Source: Pedobacter frigoris
GTDB taxonomy: Bacteria > Bacteroidota > Bacteroidia > Sphingobacteriales > Sphingobacteriaceae
Assembly: GCF_005116445.1 (NCBI RefSeq)
Contig: NZ_SWBQ01000001.1
Span: 558,001 to 622,000 of the forward strand
DNA: 64,000 nt
Direction: 5' to 3'
A program made the translations under genes and the position numbers. Positions 1 through 8,015 of this stretch are shown here, piece after piece (the first letter of the stretch is position 1; every line of letters begins with the position of its first letter). Under the pieces are notes generated by a model. It had not been told where the DNA came from, ran no database searches, and saw only the letters and a list, made by a program, of their open reading frames with translations.

Positions 1-104
1 CTGTTTTTGAACTACATTTTCCATCTTCTATTATATTAGTCTGTCAGTATAAGTTCAACAAACCAGCTGTGATTAAGTTTAATAGTTTTTAAGTTGTTTA
101 TTGG

Positions 105-488
105 TTAATGACTTTCAAGTACAGGGGCAGCAGGTCTTACAGTTATTTCCTGTAGCTCTTCTGCTCTTATTTTTCTTTGTGGCTGGTATCCAATTAATGC
201 CAGATTTATTTCGTCCTGACTATTTGGATTGATCAGTTGCGAGCAATATCCTTCACCAGTTCTGTAACAGAAGCTGATGACTACACGTTCACTTGGATGG
301 TCAATGTCGGGAAGTGTTTCTAACACACTGAGGAGGTTTTTGAAGACGGCTATTATGTTTTCTTCATCAGGAAGTACAAACAATATTTCCTCTTTTGGAG
401 CCTCAAAAAATGTAATTGTACGCCAGCTTGGATCATCATAATGCAACTTCAGGTTTAGCAGAAGCTGGGATTTGTACGGATGTTTCAT
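105..488 (-). CDS. Hypothetical protein, 127 aa
   Basis: An intact ORF with no signal peptide or membrane segment, so probably cytoplasmic. I do not recognise a family. The middle is rich in acidic and hydrophobic residues (LPDEENIIAVFKNLLSVLETLPD, shown here only as a helix-like stretch around residues 39-61), and the C-terminal third is basic then proline/alanine rich. It is separated from the next minus-strand gene by about 70 bases and could share its transcript. Nothing in the sequence gives a function. The 104 bases to its left hold no gene that I can see. Confidence 0.6.
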   Translation of the reverse strand: MKHPYKSQLLLNLKLHYDDPSWRTITFFEAPKEEILFVLPDEENIIAVFKNLLSVLETLPDIDHPSERVVISFCYRTGEGYCSQLINPNSQDEINLALIGYQPQRKIRAEELQEITVRPAAPVLESH

Positions 489-556
489 TGATTAGTTTGG
501 TTGGTCTTGCTAATATAAGGTTTTAGGTTCATTTATTTTAGATCACAAACAGGATG

Positions 557-1342
557 CTATTCTGACGAAGAGGAAGAATTTAGTTCTTTTTGTTTGTTAA
601 GGTTAAATTTGAAAAGATCTTCAGTGGCAACTAATTTTCTGGTGCACTTTTCTATGTCAATACCCTCCGGAGACCACAGGTAAGGTCGAAAGCTGTAAGA
701 TTTGTTCCCATCGAGGTTTGCAATGAATTGATTCCAAGTAGACCACCTTAGTCCCTTATAAAATTGAGAGAGGTCACTGTCAAAGCAAAAACGAACAAAT
801 TCGCTATACCCTGCACCCAAAGGTTCCCATTTCAAACTATTAGGAGCCAGGTAATAAATGTTCTTCAGATCACTTCCAAATGCGCCATAATTGATCGCAA
901 AGAAGCCACCAACTGCATCGTCAGCAACTAATAGATAATCTGGTTTGTCTCCGTATTCTTTAATGGTTTTTCCTTTATTCCATTCGGGAACAGAACGGTT
1001 TAATCTGGAGTCTCCCGATCCTAAGATTCTTATCCAGCCGTTATCAATCATAATTCCACCACTATTATAAATTACAGCACCTAAAGTGGAATAAGTCGAT
1101 ACCTGCGTGTTGAATAACGCATCTTTTGCTCTTGATGAGTCACAGGGTAATATCTCAACTTTATTCCTTGCTGAATCTATCCATTTTAGCACAAGTGGCC
1201 AAGCAGGGTCAGTTTTGTTAATTAATTCATCAATGTTTTGCATTTTGTTTTGTGCAAAAGCAATATTGGATAGGACGAAGATGTAAGCGAGAATGATGGT
1301 TTTGATGGCGATTTTCATAGAAGAATGCAATATCTTTTTCAA
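557..1342 (-). CDS. DUF2625 family exported protein
   Basis: 261 aa with an N-terminal signal peptide (hydrophobic stretch about residues 12-28, cleavage after AFA), so exported to the periplasm or envelope. The mature part starts with a stretch typical of DUF2625 (INKTDPAWPLVLKWIDSARN) and continues with the family's conserved GxxIYNSGGIMIDNGWIRILGSG-like core, here around residues 85-110. DUF2625 proteins have no established biochemical role. An internal ATG at 1318 would give a shorter, equally good signal peptide, so the start is uncertain by eight codons. The neighbours do not suggest a pathway. Confidence 0.8.
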   Translation of the reverse strand: MKKILHSSMKIAIKTIILAYIFVLSNIAFAQNKMQNIDELINKTDPAWPLVLKWIDSARNKVEILPCDSSRAKDALFNTQVSTYSTLGAVIYNSGGIMIDNGWIRILGSGDSRLNRSVPEWNKGKTIKEYGDKPDYLLVADDAVGGFFAINYGAFGSDLKNIYYLAPNSLKWEPLGAGYSEFVRFCFDSDLSQFYKGLRWSTWNQFIANLDGNKSYSFRPYLWSPEGIDIEKCTRKLVATEDLFKFNLNKQKELNSSSSSE

Positions 1343-1357
1343 AGATAATTATTGAAA

Positions 1358-1389
1358 TAGTAAAACCGCACATCCATGCGGTTTTACTA
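1358..1389 (-). terminator. Hairpin terminator downstream of the helicase gene
   Basis: A 13-bp perfect stem (TAGTAAAACCGCA / TGCGGTTTTACTA) with a 6-base loop. It lies in the 198-base gap after the minus-strand helicase stop and contains a T-run within its arm on either strand, so it may act in both directions. Confidence 0.65.
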
Positions 1390-1540
1390 TTAGGGGGATA
1401 ATCATTCGAATTGAAATATAATCATATATGACTAATTGCATTTCAAAAAATTAGTATAAAAAAACTATACACTCATAACGGATAATGAGACAGCAACAGG
1501 AAGAAAAATCTGTCAATTTTTAAAGAAATTTATTGATCGG

Positions 1541-3451
1541 CTATTCAACAAATTCCCATGCACTTTTGTAACCTTGTTTTTCGTCGGAATAGTTGATGAA
1601 ATCTGAATAGAAAGGCAGGCGCGATAGTGTGGCGCTGTCACCAATCACAACCAGTTTTTGTTTAGCCCTGGTCATGGCTACATTCATCCTCCGGATATCA
1701 TTTAAGAAACCTATGTTTCTTTCTGCATTGCTCCTGGTTAACCCAAGGTAGATGATATCCCGTTCCTGGCCCTGAAAACTATCCACTGTATTGATGGTGA
1801 TGTGACCCGCATATTTATGCAATTCAGGCGTATTTTCAAATAAATCCTTTAAGGTTTTGATTTGCTGTTGGTATGGAGAGATGATTCCTATGGATGGGAA
1901 ATTTTCAATACCGTAGTGGGGATCTAGCTCGGCGATGTAGGCGGTCAGGTGTTTTAAGAGAAAAGAGGCTTCTTCCGGATTACTTAAACTTGTCCCCTCA
2001 GCTTTTTCGTCAAAAGCGCAACCTGCCGTATCAATAAATGATAAGGGACTGTCATCTTTAAACAGTACTTTTCGCTTTACACGCTCATTTGCCTTTAACT
2101 GACTGCCATAGAAAATTTTAGATGAATATCCCATTATGCTTTCATGCATGCGGTATTGTTCCTGTAACAGGACGACGCTTTCCGGATGTTTTATTACACA
2201 TTTCTCCAATAGTGTATGATTTAATCCATCTTTTGCAGCTTCAGCAGATTTTATAGTAGGGGGTAACTGACAATGGTCGCCGGCAAGAACAACTTTATTT
2301 GCCTTTAGTATGGGAATCCAACAAGCCGGCTCTAACGCTTGTCCTGCTTCATCTATGACTACGGTATCGAATTTTAGATTTCGAATGGTATAATGATTAG
2401 CTCCGATAAGGGTAGCGGTGATGACCTGGGCTTTGGCGATGATCTGATCTGTAATGTATTGTTCAGTATTGCCTATTTCTTTCATGATTTTATGGGCTTC
2501 ATTGAACAATGCCTTACGCTGTTCCTGTTCGGCCCTGCCAAAATTGCGCTTATATTTGTGGGCCATGTTTTTGTATTCCGCCGCCTGTTTTCTCAGACTT
2601 TTTATGTCTTTCATCTGTTCATGCTCAGCCATTTTACTGTCGAGCGTCAAAGAAAGCATTGTCTCTGAAACCCTGGCGGGGTTACCAATTCTTAAAACAT
2701 TCAGACCTTCTTTTGCAAGCTTCTTACTTAAAAGATCTACTGCCGTATTACTGGGTGCTACAACGAGAATCTGCCGATTGTTTTGTTTGTTCATGGCTTT
2801 TATAGCTTGTACCAGTGTAGTTGTTTTTCCAGTTCCCGGAGGCCCGTGCACAATCGCCAGCTCATTTGCGGACAATATTTTGTTTACCGCCTGTTGTTGA
2901 GCCTCATTTAGATCAGCGATGTTGTATTTTAAGCCTTCAGATTGAAAATCAGGAGATTGATCTCCTGTAAGTATTTTAATCAGGTTTGAAGGACCTGATT
3001 TTTTATCTTCTGTGTTAGTGGATGCCAGCTTAAGTGCATTTTGCATTTCGTCGTAACTGTTATTGTCAAAAAGAAGATCAATGCCCAATTTGCCATCTCT
3101 TGACCATTCCGGCAATTCGTCTGTCCGCAATGTGATCTTTAATTTGTTGGCATTTAAATGAGTCACAGTTCCTTCAATCCTGTTGTTGTTGGGGTCATGA
3201 TTGGAAAATAAGTTGACTGACGAACCAAAGCGGAACTGATGGCTGACTTCCTGATGTGTAGTGCGTTCCAATTCGACGGTCAGGTAGTCACCACGACTCA
3301 TTTCTGAGCCTCTGATTGCTATCGGGTACCAGGAAAGTCCATTGGTTCTGCGTTCTGTAACTGAAGTAGATTCTGTAAGGTTTTTGTAAGATTTTAAGTC
3401 TTCTTCCTTTTCTATTTTTAGCAGGCCAAGTAATTTCTTGAAATATTCCAT
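1541..3451 (-). CDS. SF1 DNA/RNA helicase, UPF1/IGHMBP2-like
   Basis: 636 aa AAA-type superfamily 1 helicase. Visible motifs in order: N-terminal beta-barrel-like domain to about residue 175; Q-like motif LNEAQQQAV; Walker A GPPGTGKT at 203-210; motif [15 protein letters not shown]; motif [26 protein letters not shown]; and C-terminal [15 protein letters not shown] plus [14 protein letters not shown] (motifs V and VI). This order and the DEAG box match the UPF1-like group that unwinds DNA or RNA 5' to 3'; the substrate of the bacterial members is poorly known. Length fits the family. A TAnnTTTG promoter element lies just upstream, leaving a very short 5' UTR. Single-gene transcript. Confidence 0.92.
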   Translation of the reverse strand: MEYFKKLLGLLKIEKEEDLKSYKNLTESTSVTERRTNGLSWYPIAIRGSEMSRGDYLTVELERTTHQEVSHQFRFGSSVNLFSNHDPNNNRIEGTVTHLNANKLKITLRTDELPEWSRDGKLGIDLLFDNNSYDEMQNALKLASTNTEDKKSGPSNLIKILTGDQSPDFQSEGLKYNIADLNEAQQQAVNKILSANELAIVHGPPGTGKTTTLVQAIKAMNKQNNRQILVVAPSNTAVDLLSKKLAKEGLNVLRIGNPARVSETMLSLTLDSKMAEHEQMKDIKSLRKQAAEYKNMAHKYKRNFGRAEQEQRKALFNEAHKIMKEIGNTEQYITDQIIAKAQVITATLIGANHYTIRNLKFDTVVIDEAGQALEPACWIPILKANKVVLAGDHCQLPPTIKSAEAAKDGLNHTLLEKCVIKHPESVVLLQEQYRMHESIMGYSSKIFYGSQLKANERVKRKVLFKDDSPLSFIDTAGCAFDEKAEGTSLSNPEEASFLLKHLTAYIAELDPHYGIENFPSIGIISPYQQQIKTLKDLFENTPELHKYAGHITINTVDSFQGQERDIIYLGLTRSNAERNIGFLNDIRRMNVAMTRAKQKLVVIGDSATLSRLPFYSDFINYSDEKQGYKSAWEFVE

Positions 3452-3456
3452 CGCCG

Positions 3457-3464
3457 CAAAGATA
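3457..3464 (-). promoter_or_regulatory. Bacteroidota -7 promoter element for the helicase gene
   Basis: TATCTTTG on the minus strand matches TAnnTTTG and ends 5 bases before the ATG, implying a very short or absent leader. No clear -33 TTTG is visible at the usual spacing, which lowers confidence. Confidence 0.4.
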
Positions 3465-3516
3465 CTATAATATAAAAATGTGATATACTTGTAATAACTA
3501 AATGTTAAGTTGATTT

Positions 3517-4563
3517 ATGAAACGTCTCTTGTTTGTTGTTTTTCTGCTGTTAATACATCCTCACGTAAAGGCGCAACAGTTCTTTACAATTGGCGGTGTT
3601 GTGAAAGATGCAACTGGCAAACCACTTGCTTTGGCCACTGTTTTTATTGATGGATCTAAACGTATAACTGCAACTAATGATAAAGGTGAATTTAGATTTA
3701 GAGATGTAGAACCGGGAACTTATCAGCTGGTCGTTAATATGGTAGGTTTTTATTCTGTAAAACAAACTGTCAACGTACAAAATCAACACATCGTACTTAA
3801 TCTTTCACTGAAGGAAAAAGAAGAAACTTTAAAGGAAGTTGTAATTTCTTTTGATCCTCGTCGTGCCGGATATATGGCATTGTTTATTAAGAATTTTCTG
3901 GGAACAACTGAGAATGCTGCGGGTTGTGAAATCTTAAATACAGAAATTTTGAAGTTTAAGGAGAATAAGAAAGACAATGCATTAGAAGCTACTTCTGATG
4001 ACTTTTTAATCATCATGAACCAGAAATTGGGTTACAAGATCAAATACCTGCTCAGAAAATTTAGCTATAACCGGATGTCGACAGTTGCAAGCTATGATGG
4101 TGAGCTGATCTTTGAAAATATAGAGGGATCCGATCAAGAGGAAAGTGAATGGATTGAGAACAGGAAGAATGCTTATAAAGGCTCTCTGATGCAGTACATG
4201 AGAGCACTTTTTCAAGGTAAAACAGTCGACCTTAATTTTATCACTTACCAGGTCAGTGGTACGCAGACTAAATTGGTAGACGTGAATAGTTTTGTGAAAT
4301 TAATAGATAGCAACTTTATTTCCCTTGCGTTTAAAAATTCCTTATATATCCGTTATGATAGTTCTGCGACACAGGTTTATCAACAAGGTACACATCAGTT
4401 TACATCTAAAATGGGAAATGATGGCACATTGCTCAGATTGTATTTAAAAAGAGCTACAATAGACAAGAAAGGAAGTTATGTAGACTTTAGGAGTTTTCTT
4501 GTAAAGGGATATTGGGGAGGAAAGCGAATTGGCGATCAGCTCCCGTTCGAATATCAGGAATAA
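3517..4563 (+). CDS. Carboxypeptidase-like regulatory domain protein, exported
   Basis: 348 aa. Signal peptide with cleavage near VKAQQ (residue 19), followed by a CarboxypepD_reg-like beta-sandwich domain at about residues 25-105 (GGVVKDATGKPLALATVFID, DNKGEFRFRDVEPGTYQLVV, then NLSLKEKEETLKEVVIS). This module is common at the start of Bacteroidota outer-membrane receptors but here no plug or barrel follows. The remaining 240 residues are an unassigned domain typical of stand-alone family members. Probably a periplasmic or outer-membrane-associated protein of unknown role. It diverges from the helicase gene and converges on the DUF2807 gene, only 12 bases away. Confidence 0.8.
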   Translation: MKRLLFVVFLLLIHPHVKAQQFFTIGGVVKDATGKPLALATVFIDGSKRITATNDKGEFRFRDVEPGTYQLVVNMVGFYSVKQTVNVQNQHIVLNLSLKEKEETLKEVVISFDPRRAGYMALFIKNFLGTTENAAGCEILNTEILKFKENKKDNALEATSDDFLIIMNQKLGYKIKYLLRKFSYNRMSTVASYDGELIFENIEGSDQEESEWIENRKNAYKGSLMQYMRALFQGKTVDLNFITYQVSGTQTKLVDVNSFVKLIDSNFISLAFKNSLYIRYDSSATQVYQQGTHQFTSKMGNDGTLLRLYLKRATIDKKGSYVDFRSFLVKGYWGGKRIGDQLPFEYQE

Positions 4564-4575
4564 GACAGCGTTCGC

Positions 4576-5310
4576 CTATCTTTTGCTTACTCTTCCTGAA
4601 CCCAGCAATACAGTCTCATTTATTTCTGGATTGCCACTATAATATACATGTCCTGATCCGCTGATAACGGCCTTTATGTTGCCATCAGTATTGATATTGA
4701 TGTTGCCTGAACCGCTGACACGAGCTGAAAGATTATTTACAGCAAGGGTCTTGCTTCCGAAGCTGCCCGATCCGCTGAGCGTTACACTAGCGTCATCTGC
4801 TTTGCCACTTAAAACTATACTTCCAGAACCACTAAGTACACCTGTAATTTTATCTGCATCAACATTAGCTTTTATAGACCCTGATCCGCTCAAAGTAACG
4901 GCAAATTCGGAGGCTGTTGCAGTACCTGAAATATTAATTGTTCCATTTCCGCTCATCGCCAAGCTGCTGATTTGTTTTGCAGTAACGTGAGCTGTGATTT
5001 TCTTATTTTCATACTTCTTTGCCCAGCTTTTCCAGCTGTTTTGTGGTCTTATGATCAGTATGTTGCCCTTTACTTCACTAATTAATGTGGCTATAGCCTC
5101 TTCATCTCCTTCAAAGGTCAAGCTTTCTTTGTCTCCAATTTTAACTATTACATCAATCGGACCTCCGGCAGCTATTCCATTAAAGTTCTTGACATTGCGC
5201 TCATCTTTAGCTATGTGAAAAGTATTAATGTTGATTGACTGGTCGGCGAATGTATCAGTGTAACCAATAGCGAGTATAGCTACCAGCAGGATTGAGAATG
5301 ATCTTTTCAT
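4576..5310 (-). CDS. DUF2807 (head GIN domain) exported protein
   Basis: 244 aa from the ATG at 5310, which gives a clean signal peptide (MKRSFSILLVAILAIGYTDTFA); an upstream in-frame ATG at 5331 is possible. The mature protein is a right-handed beta-helix type repeat in which the motif SGSG(S/N) recurs about every 18-20 residues, at least seven times, as in DUF2807 putative autotransporter adhesins. Family proteins are envelope-located and frequently found next to LytTR or ECF systems, but the function is not known. Monocistronic, converging with the preceding plus-strand gene. Confidence 0.88.
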   Translation of the reverse strand: MKRSFSILLVAILAIGYTDTFADQSININTFHIAKDERNVKNFNGIAAGGPIDVIVKIGDKESLTFEGDEEAIATLISEVKGNILIIRPQNSWKSWAKKYENKKITAHVTAKQISSLAMSGNGTINISGTATASEFAVTLSGSGSIKANVDADKITGVLSGSGSIVLSGKADDASVTLSGSGSFGSKTLAVNNLSARVSGSGNININTDGNIKAVISGSGHVYYSGNPEINETVLLGSGRVSKR

Positions 5311-5443
5311 GTTAATTATGATGTGTTGCAATATTACTGTTAATGTGTATAAGACGTTTATTTAATAGGATTGTTGCATGAGGGGAGTAATATTTTTGGT
5401 GTTCTCCTCTTCCTTTAGGTGTGCGCTCGCTTTTGCTGCGCTA

Positions 5444-5522
5444 CAACTGGGGTGCAACTGGGGTATTGCTGGGCTCCTGACCCCAGCAATACCCCAGAAG
5501 GAGCGGAGCAATACCCCAGTTG
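5444..5522. repeat. Nested palindromic (REP-like) element in intergenic region
   Basis: Perfect 16-bp stem: 5458-5473 pairs with 5482-5497, loop 8 bases. A second 15-base arm at 5508-5522 repeats the right half and can pair with 5455-5469 instead, and CAACTGGGG occurs twice on the left. The two alternative hairpins form a folded-back repeat. It sits in the 348-base gap between the divergent DUF2807 and sigma-factor genes; it lacks a T-run, so a simple terminator is unlikely. Confidence 0.6.
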
Positions 5523-5680
5523 ATACGAACGCATGGCGAACGCAGGACTAATTGTCCCCTAATCCCTTTTAGCAGTAAAAAGTAAAATTTATTTTACTCT
5601 GTAGTTGGTTTATGTGCAATAAGTTATATAATCTTGCCAAAGAAATTGCTTAACTTTAAAGTAACGGGGGTAATAACATC

Positions 5681-6253
5681 ATGGCTGAATACAGCGCATA
5701 TACCGATCAGGAACTGGTGGCTTTATTAAAGCAGGGCAATACTGTTGCATTTGCAGAGATCTTTGAGCGCTACTATCCATTGCTTTATTCCCATGCCTAC
5801 AATAAACTCCGGAGCCGTGAAGATGCAATGGACATTGTACAAGACGTCTTCGTTAAACTCTGGAACCGACACCAGCGTCTGGAAGAAATGCCAAATTTTA
5901 CGGGCTACCTTTATACCATGCTCCGCAATACTGTACTGTCATTCATCTATCGTCAAAAAACTGTGAGTGATTACGCCAGTCAGTTCGAAAAGTTTCAGGA
6001 AGAAGGAGAAGCATCTACAGATCACCGCATAAGGGAAAGCCAGCTAAGGCTCATCATTGAAACAGAAATCGCGGCCCTGCCACCAAGGATGAGAGAAGTA
6101 TTCGAACTCAGAAGGAACGAATATTTAAGCAATAAGGAAATAGCGGAAAAGCTTGGGATATCTGAACAAACAGTCGAAGTTCAGATGAAAAAGGCGAAAA
6201 AACAGCTTCGTGAAAAACTTGGATTACTGTTTTTCTTCATGTATTTCCTATAA
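5681..6253 (+). CDS. ECF RNA polymerase sigma factor (FecI-like)
   Basis: 190 aa. Region sigma-2 spans about residues 22-90 (AFAEIFERYYPLLYSHAYNK, DAMDIVQDVFVKLWNR) and sigma-4 about residues 130-182, with the helix-turn-helix LSNKEIAEKLGISEQTVEVQ. It belongs to the Bacteroidota ECF group paired with FecR anti-sigma factors and SusC receptors. Next genes are exactly that: FecR at 6570 and an STN-containing SusC at 8016, so it most likely drives the SusC/D locus when the receptor is occupied. The C-terminus ends in an unusual hydrophobic tail (LGLLFFFMYFL). Confidence 0.93.
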   Translation: MAEYSAYTDQELVALLKQGNTVAFAEIFERYYPLLYSHAYNKLRSREDAMDIVQDVFVKLWNRHQRLEEMPNFTGYLYTMLRNTVLSFIYRQKTVSDYASQFEKFQEEGEASTDHRIRESQLRLIIETEIAALPPRMREVFELRRNEYLSNKEIAEKLGISEQTVEVQMKKAKKQLREKLGLLFFFMYFL

Positions 6254-6304
6254 CTTTAAAGGCGAGCAATGATCTGAAACATTAATCTGAAAATAAAGCT
6301 GTTC

Positions 6305-6499
6305 TTGAAGTTACAGGATAAGGAAATTGAAACAGAAAAAATATCGATTACTGGATTTTTTACTAAGACAGATATGAGTACCACAAGGTCGTTTGTATTG
6401 ACTGATCAGGTCTGGATGATCATGAATGAACTGTTTGATAAAAGGAACTTGACTTTGTCAAAGAGTGGGCTGATATGGAATCTGCCTTCAGACTTGTAA
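6305..6499 (+). pseudogene. Possible degenerate transposase N-terminal fragment
   Basis: The 316-base gap between the sigma-factor and FecR genes contains an open frame with RSFVLTDQVWMIMNELFD from an ATG at 6375, ending WNLPSDL. The pattern (LTD..W..I..LF..R ... W..LPSDF) resembles the first 50 residues of IS5-family transposases with an internal deletion. No downstream catalytic part or inverted repeats are visible. It may equally be a chance ORF. Calling it a transposase remnant is inference. Confidence 0.25.
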
Positions 6500-6569
6500 T
6501 TTTTTTTCAATTCTTATACCCACTCTGGTATTCTGAAAAGTCTTACTGTTATACACCATACAAAATTCG

Positions 6570-7760
6570 ATGGAAACAGGAGACGAAAAATTTAAGGAAC
6601 TGCTTAAGAAATACCAAAATGGTAAAGCCAGCGAAGAAGAAATCGCATGGCTTGAAGCTTGGTACATGCAGTATCAAAACATAGAGAAACAATTTCCAAG
6701 TCAGACAGAAATCGAAGTAACCCAGCCTTTGGTGTGGGCAGGTATACAACAAACCATAGGTACACAAATACATAAAGTCAAACTTTGGCCTCGCATAGCT
6801 GCGGTTGCAGCGGCAGTGGCATTGATCGTTCTTGGAGTTTATTTCTTTAATGCTCCTAGCTCCATCGTAAATCGTAATTCTACAATCGTAAACCAAAATG
6901 ACATAGCTCCAGGAAAAAACGGTGCGACGATTACGCTGGCGAATGGTAAGGTGATACAGTTGAGTGATGCGAAGAGTGGGGTGGTGATTGGAAAGAATGA
7001 CCTGAAGTACGATGATAACACACTTGTCATCCAGAGCGACAGCGAAGGATCTGGATCCCTCGGAACTCGGGATGACAAAGGAGTTGAGAACGGCAAGGCG
7101 CAAGCCCTGACCGCGGCGACAGCCCGCGGGCAGACGTATCAGTTTACACTTCCCGACGGAACGAAGGTGTGGCTAAATGCTGACTCAAAACTTGAGTTTC
7201 CATCCAATTTTGTGAATAGTAAAGCAAGATTTGTGAAACTATCCGGCGAGGGGTATTTTGAAGTAGCAAAAGATAAAGCACATCCTTTTATAGTAACGAC
7301 GGATAAACAAGAGGTGGAGGTGCTGGGTACGCACTTCAATATCAATGCGTACAAGGATGAAAGTAATATCAGGACTACGTTGCTGGAAGGTAGTGTAAGA
7401 GTGGATTTAACGGGCAGCGTTTCAGACAAGTCCTTCCGGACGCTTGTACCAGGGCAGCAATCTACCTTGTCTGATGGTGGTGTTATAAGAATTGAACAAG
7501 TAGACACCGAAGGTGCTGTGGCCTGGAAAAACGGTCTTTTTATGTTTGACGCTGAGACCCTGGAATCTATCATGATGAAGGTGGGCCGCTGGTATAACGT
7601 AGAGGTAAGCTATGAAAACGAAAAGGTGGGCAAACAAGTATTCAGCGGATCGGTATCCAGGTTTGCTAAAGTATCGTCAGTGCTGAGTAAACTGGAAAAG
7701 ACGGGGCCTGTGAAGTTTAAAATAGAAGGAAAAAAGATAATAGTAATGACGACAAAATAA
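6570..7760 (+). CDS. FecR-family anti-sigma factor
   Basis: 396 aa inner-membrane regulator. Cytoplasmic N-terminal sigma-binding part (residues 1-70), one transmembrane helix at about 73-90 (RIAAVAAAVALIVLGVYFF), periplasmic FecR domain at about 185-285 (TLPDGTKVWLNADSKLEFP, RFVKLSGEGYFEVAKDKAHPF, VEVLGTHFNINAY), and C-terminal DUF4974 domain (LESIMMKVGRWYNVEVSYEN). It should hold the upstream ECF sigma factor and receive the signal from the STN domain of the SusC receptor. The linker between the membrane helix and the FecR domain is unusually long because it includes an in-frame palindromic repeat at 7023-7080. Confidence 0.93.
   Translation: METGDEKFKELLKKYQNGKASEEEIAWLEAWYMQYQNIEKQFPSQTEIEVTQPLVWAGIQQTIGTQIHKVKLWPRIAAVAAAVALIVLGVYFFNAPSSIVNRNSTIVNQNDIAPGKNGATITLANGKVIQLSDAKSGVVIGKNDLKYDDNTLVIQSDSEGSGSLGTRDDKGVENGKAQALTAATARGQTYQFTLPDGTKVWLNADSKLEFPSNFVNSKARFVKLSGEGYFEVAKDKAHPFIVTTDKQEVEVLGTHFNINAYKDESNIRTTLLEGSVRVDLTGSVSDKSFRTLVPGQQSTLSDGGVIRIEQVDTEGAVAWKNGLFMFDAETLESIMMKVGRWYNVEVSYENEKVGKQVFSGSVSRFAKVSSVLSKLEKTGPVKFKIEGKKIIVMTTK
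7023..7080. repeat. Palindromic repeat embedded in frame in fecR
   Basis: Inverted termini CTTGTCATCC (7023-7032) and GGATGACAAAG (7070-7080) enclose GC-rich DNA with GGATCTGGATCC and CCTCGGAACTCGG. The form matches dispersed repeats common in Pedobacter-type genomes. It is translated as residues SDSEGSGSLGTRDD within the periplasmic linker and keeps the reading frame. The same kind of motif (GATCCTTCGCGATG...CGAGTTCGGGAC) occurs at 20041-20075. Confidence 0.55.
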
Positions 7761-7890
7761 AGACAATACTAATAAGAATCAACTCGCGAACTAACCATAT
7801 ATATCAACAACCAAACTAAACGAACCACCATGCTAAGAAATTTACGAACGGAAAGTTAGAAGATAACCAGGTTGGCTATAAAAAGAAAAA

Positions 7891-7920
7891 GCCGAATAGC
7901 GAGTCGAAGCGCTATCCGGC
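7891..7920 (+). other. Hairpin in the 5' region of the SusC gene
   Basis: GCCGAATAGCG and CGCTATCCGGC pair over 11 bases with one mismatch and an 8-base loop. It lies in the 213-base untranslated stretch between fecR and the SusC start, about 95 bases before the ATG, and is followed by a smaller CCGATAAATCGG hairpin. No T-run follows, so it looks more like a leader or processing structure than a terminator. Role unknown. Confidence 0.35.
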
Positions 7921-8015
7921 AAAGTCTGAGTTAACCTTTCCTTTCCGATAAATCGGGAGCAGGATAAACAAATTTGGGAAAACCGTTTATTATCAACTCA
8001 AACCTTGTAAAAGTA

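Noticed and set aside
2393..2900. Several plus-strand ORFs of 91-148 codons opposite the helicase
   Set aside because: They are antisense to well-conserved helicase motifs, lack family likeness and have no upstream signals.
4600..5000. Regular repeats that might be a CRISPR array
   Set aside because: They are codons for SGSG motifs in DUF2807, without uniform repeat and spacer units. No CRISPR array is present elsewhere in the window.
4676..5218. Plus-strand ORFs within the DUF2807 gene
   Set aside because: Low-complexity mirror images of the SGSG repeat region, not independent genes.
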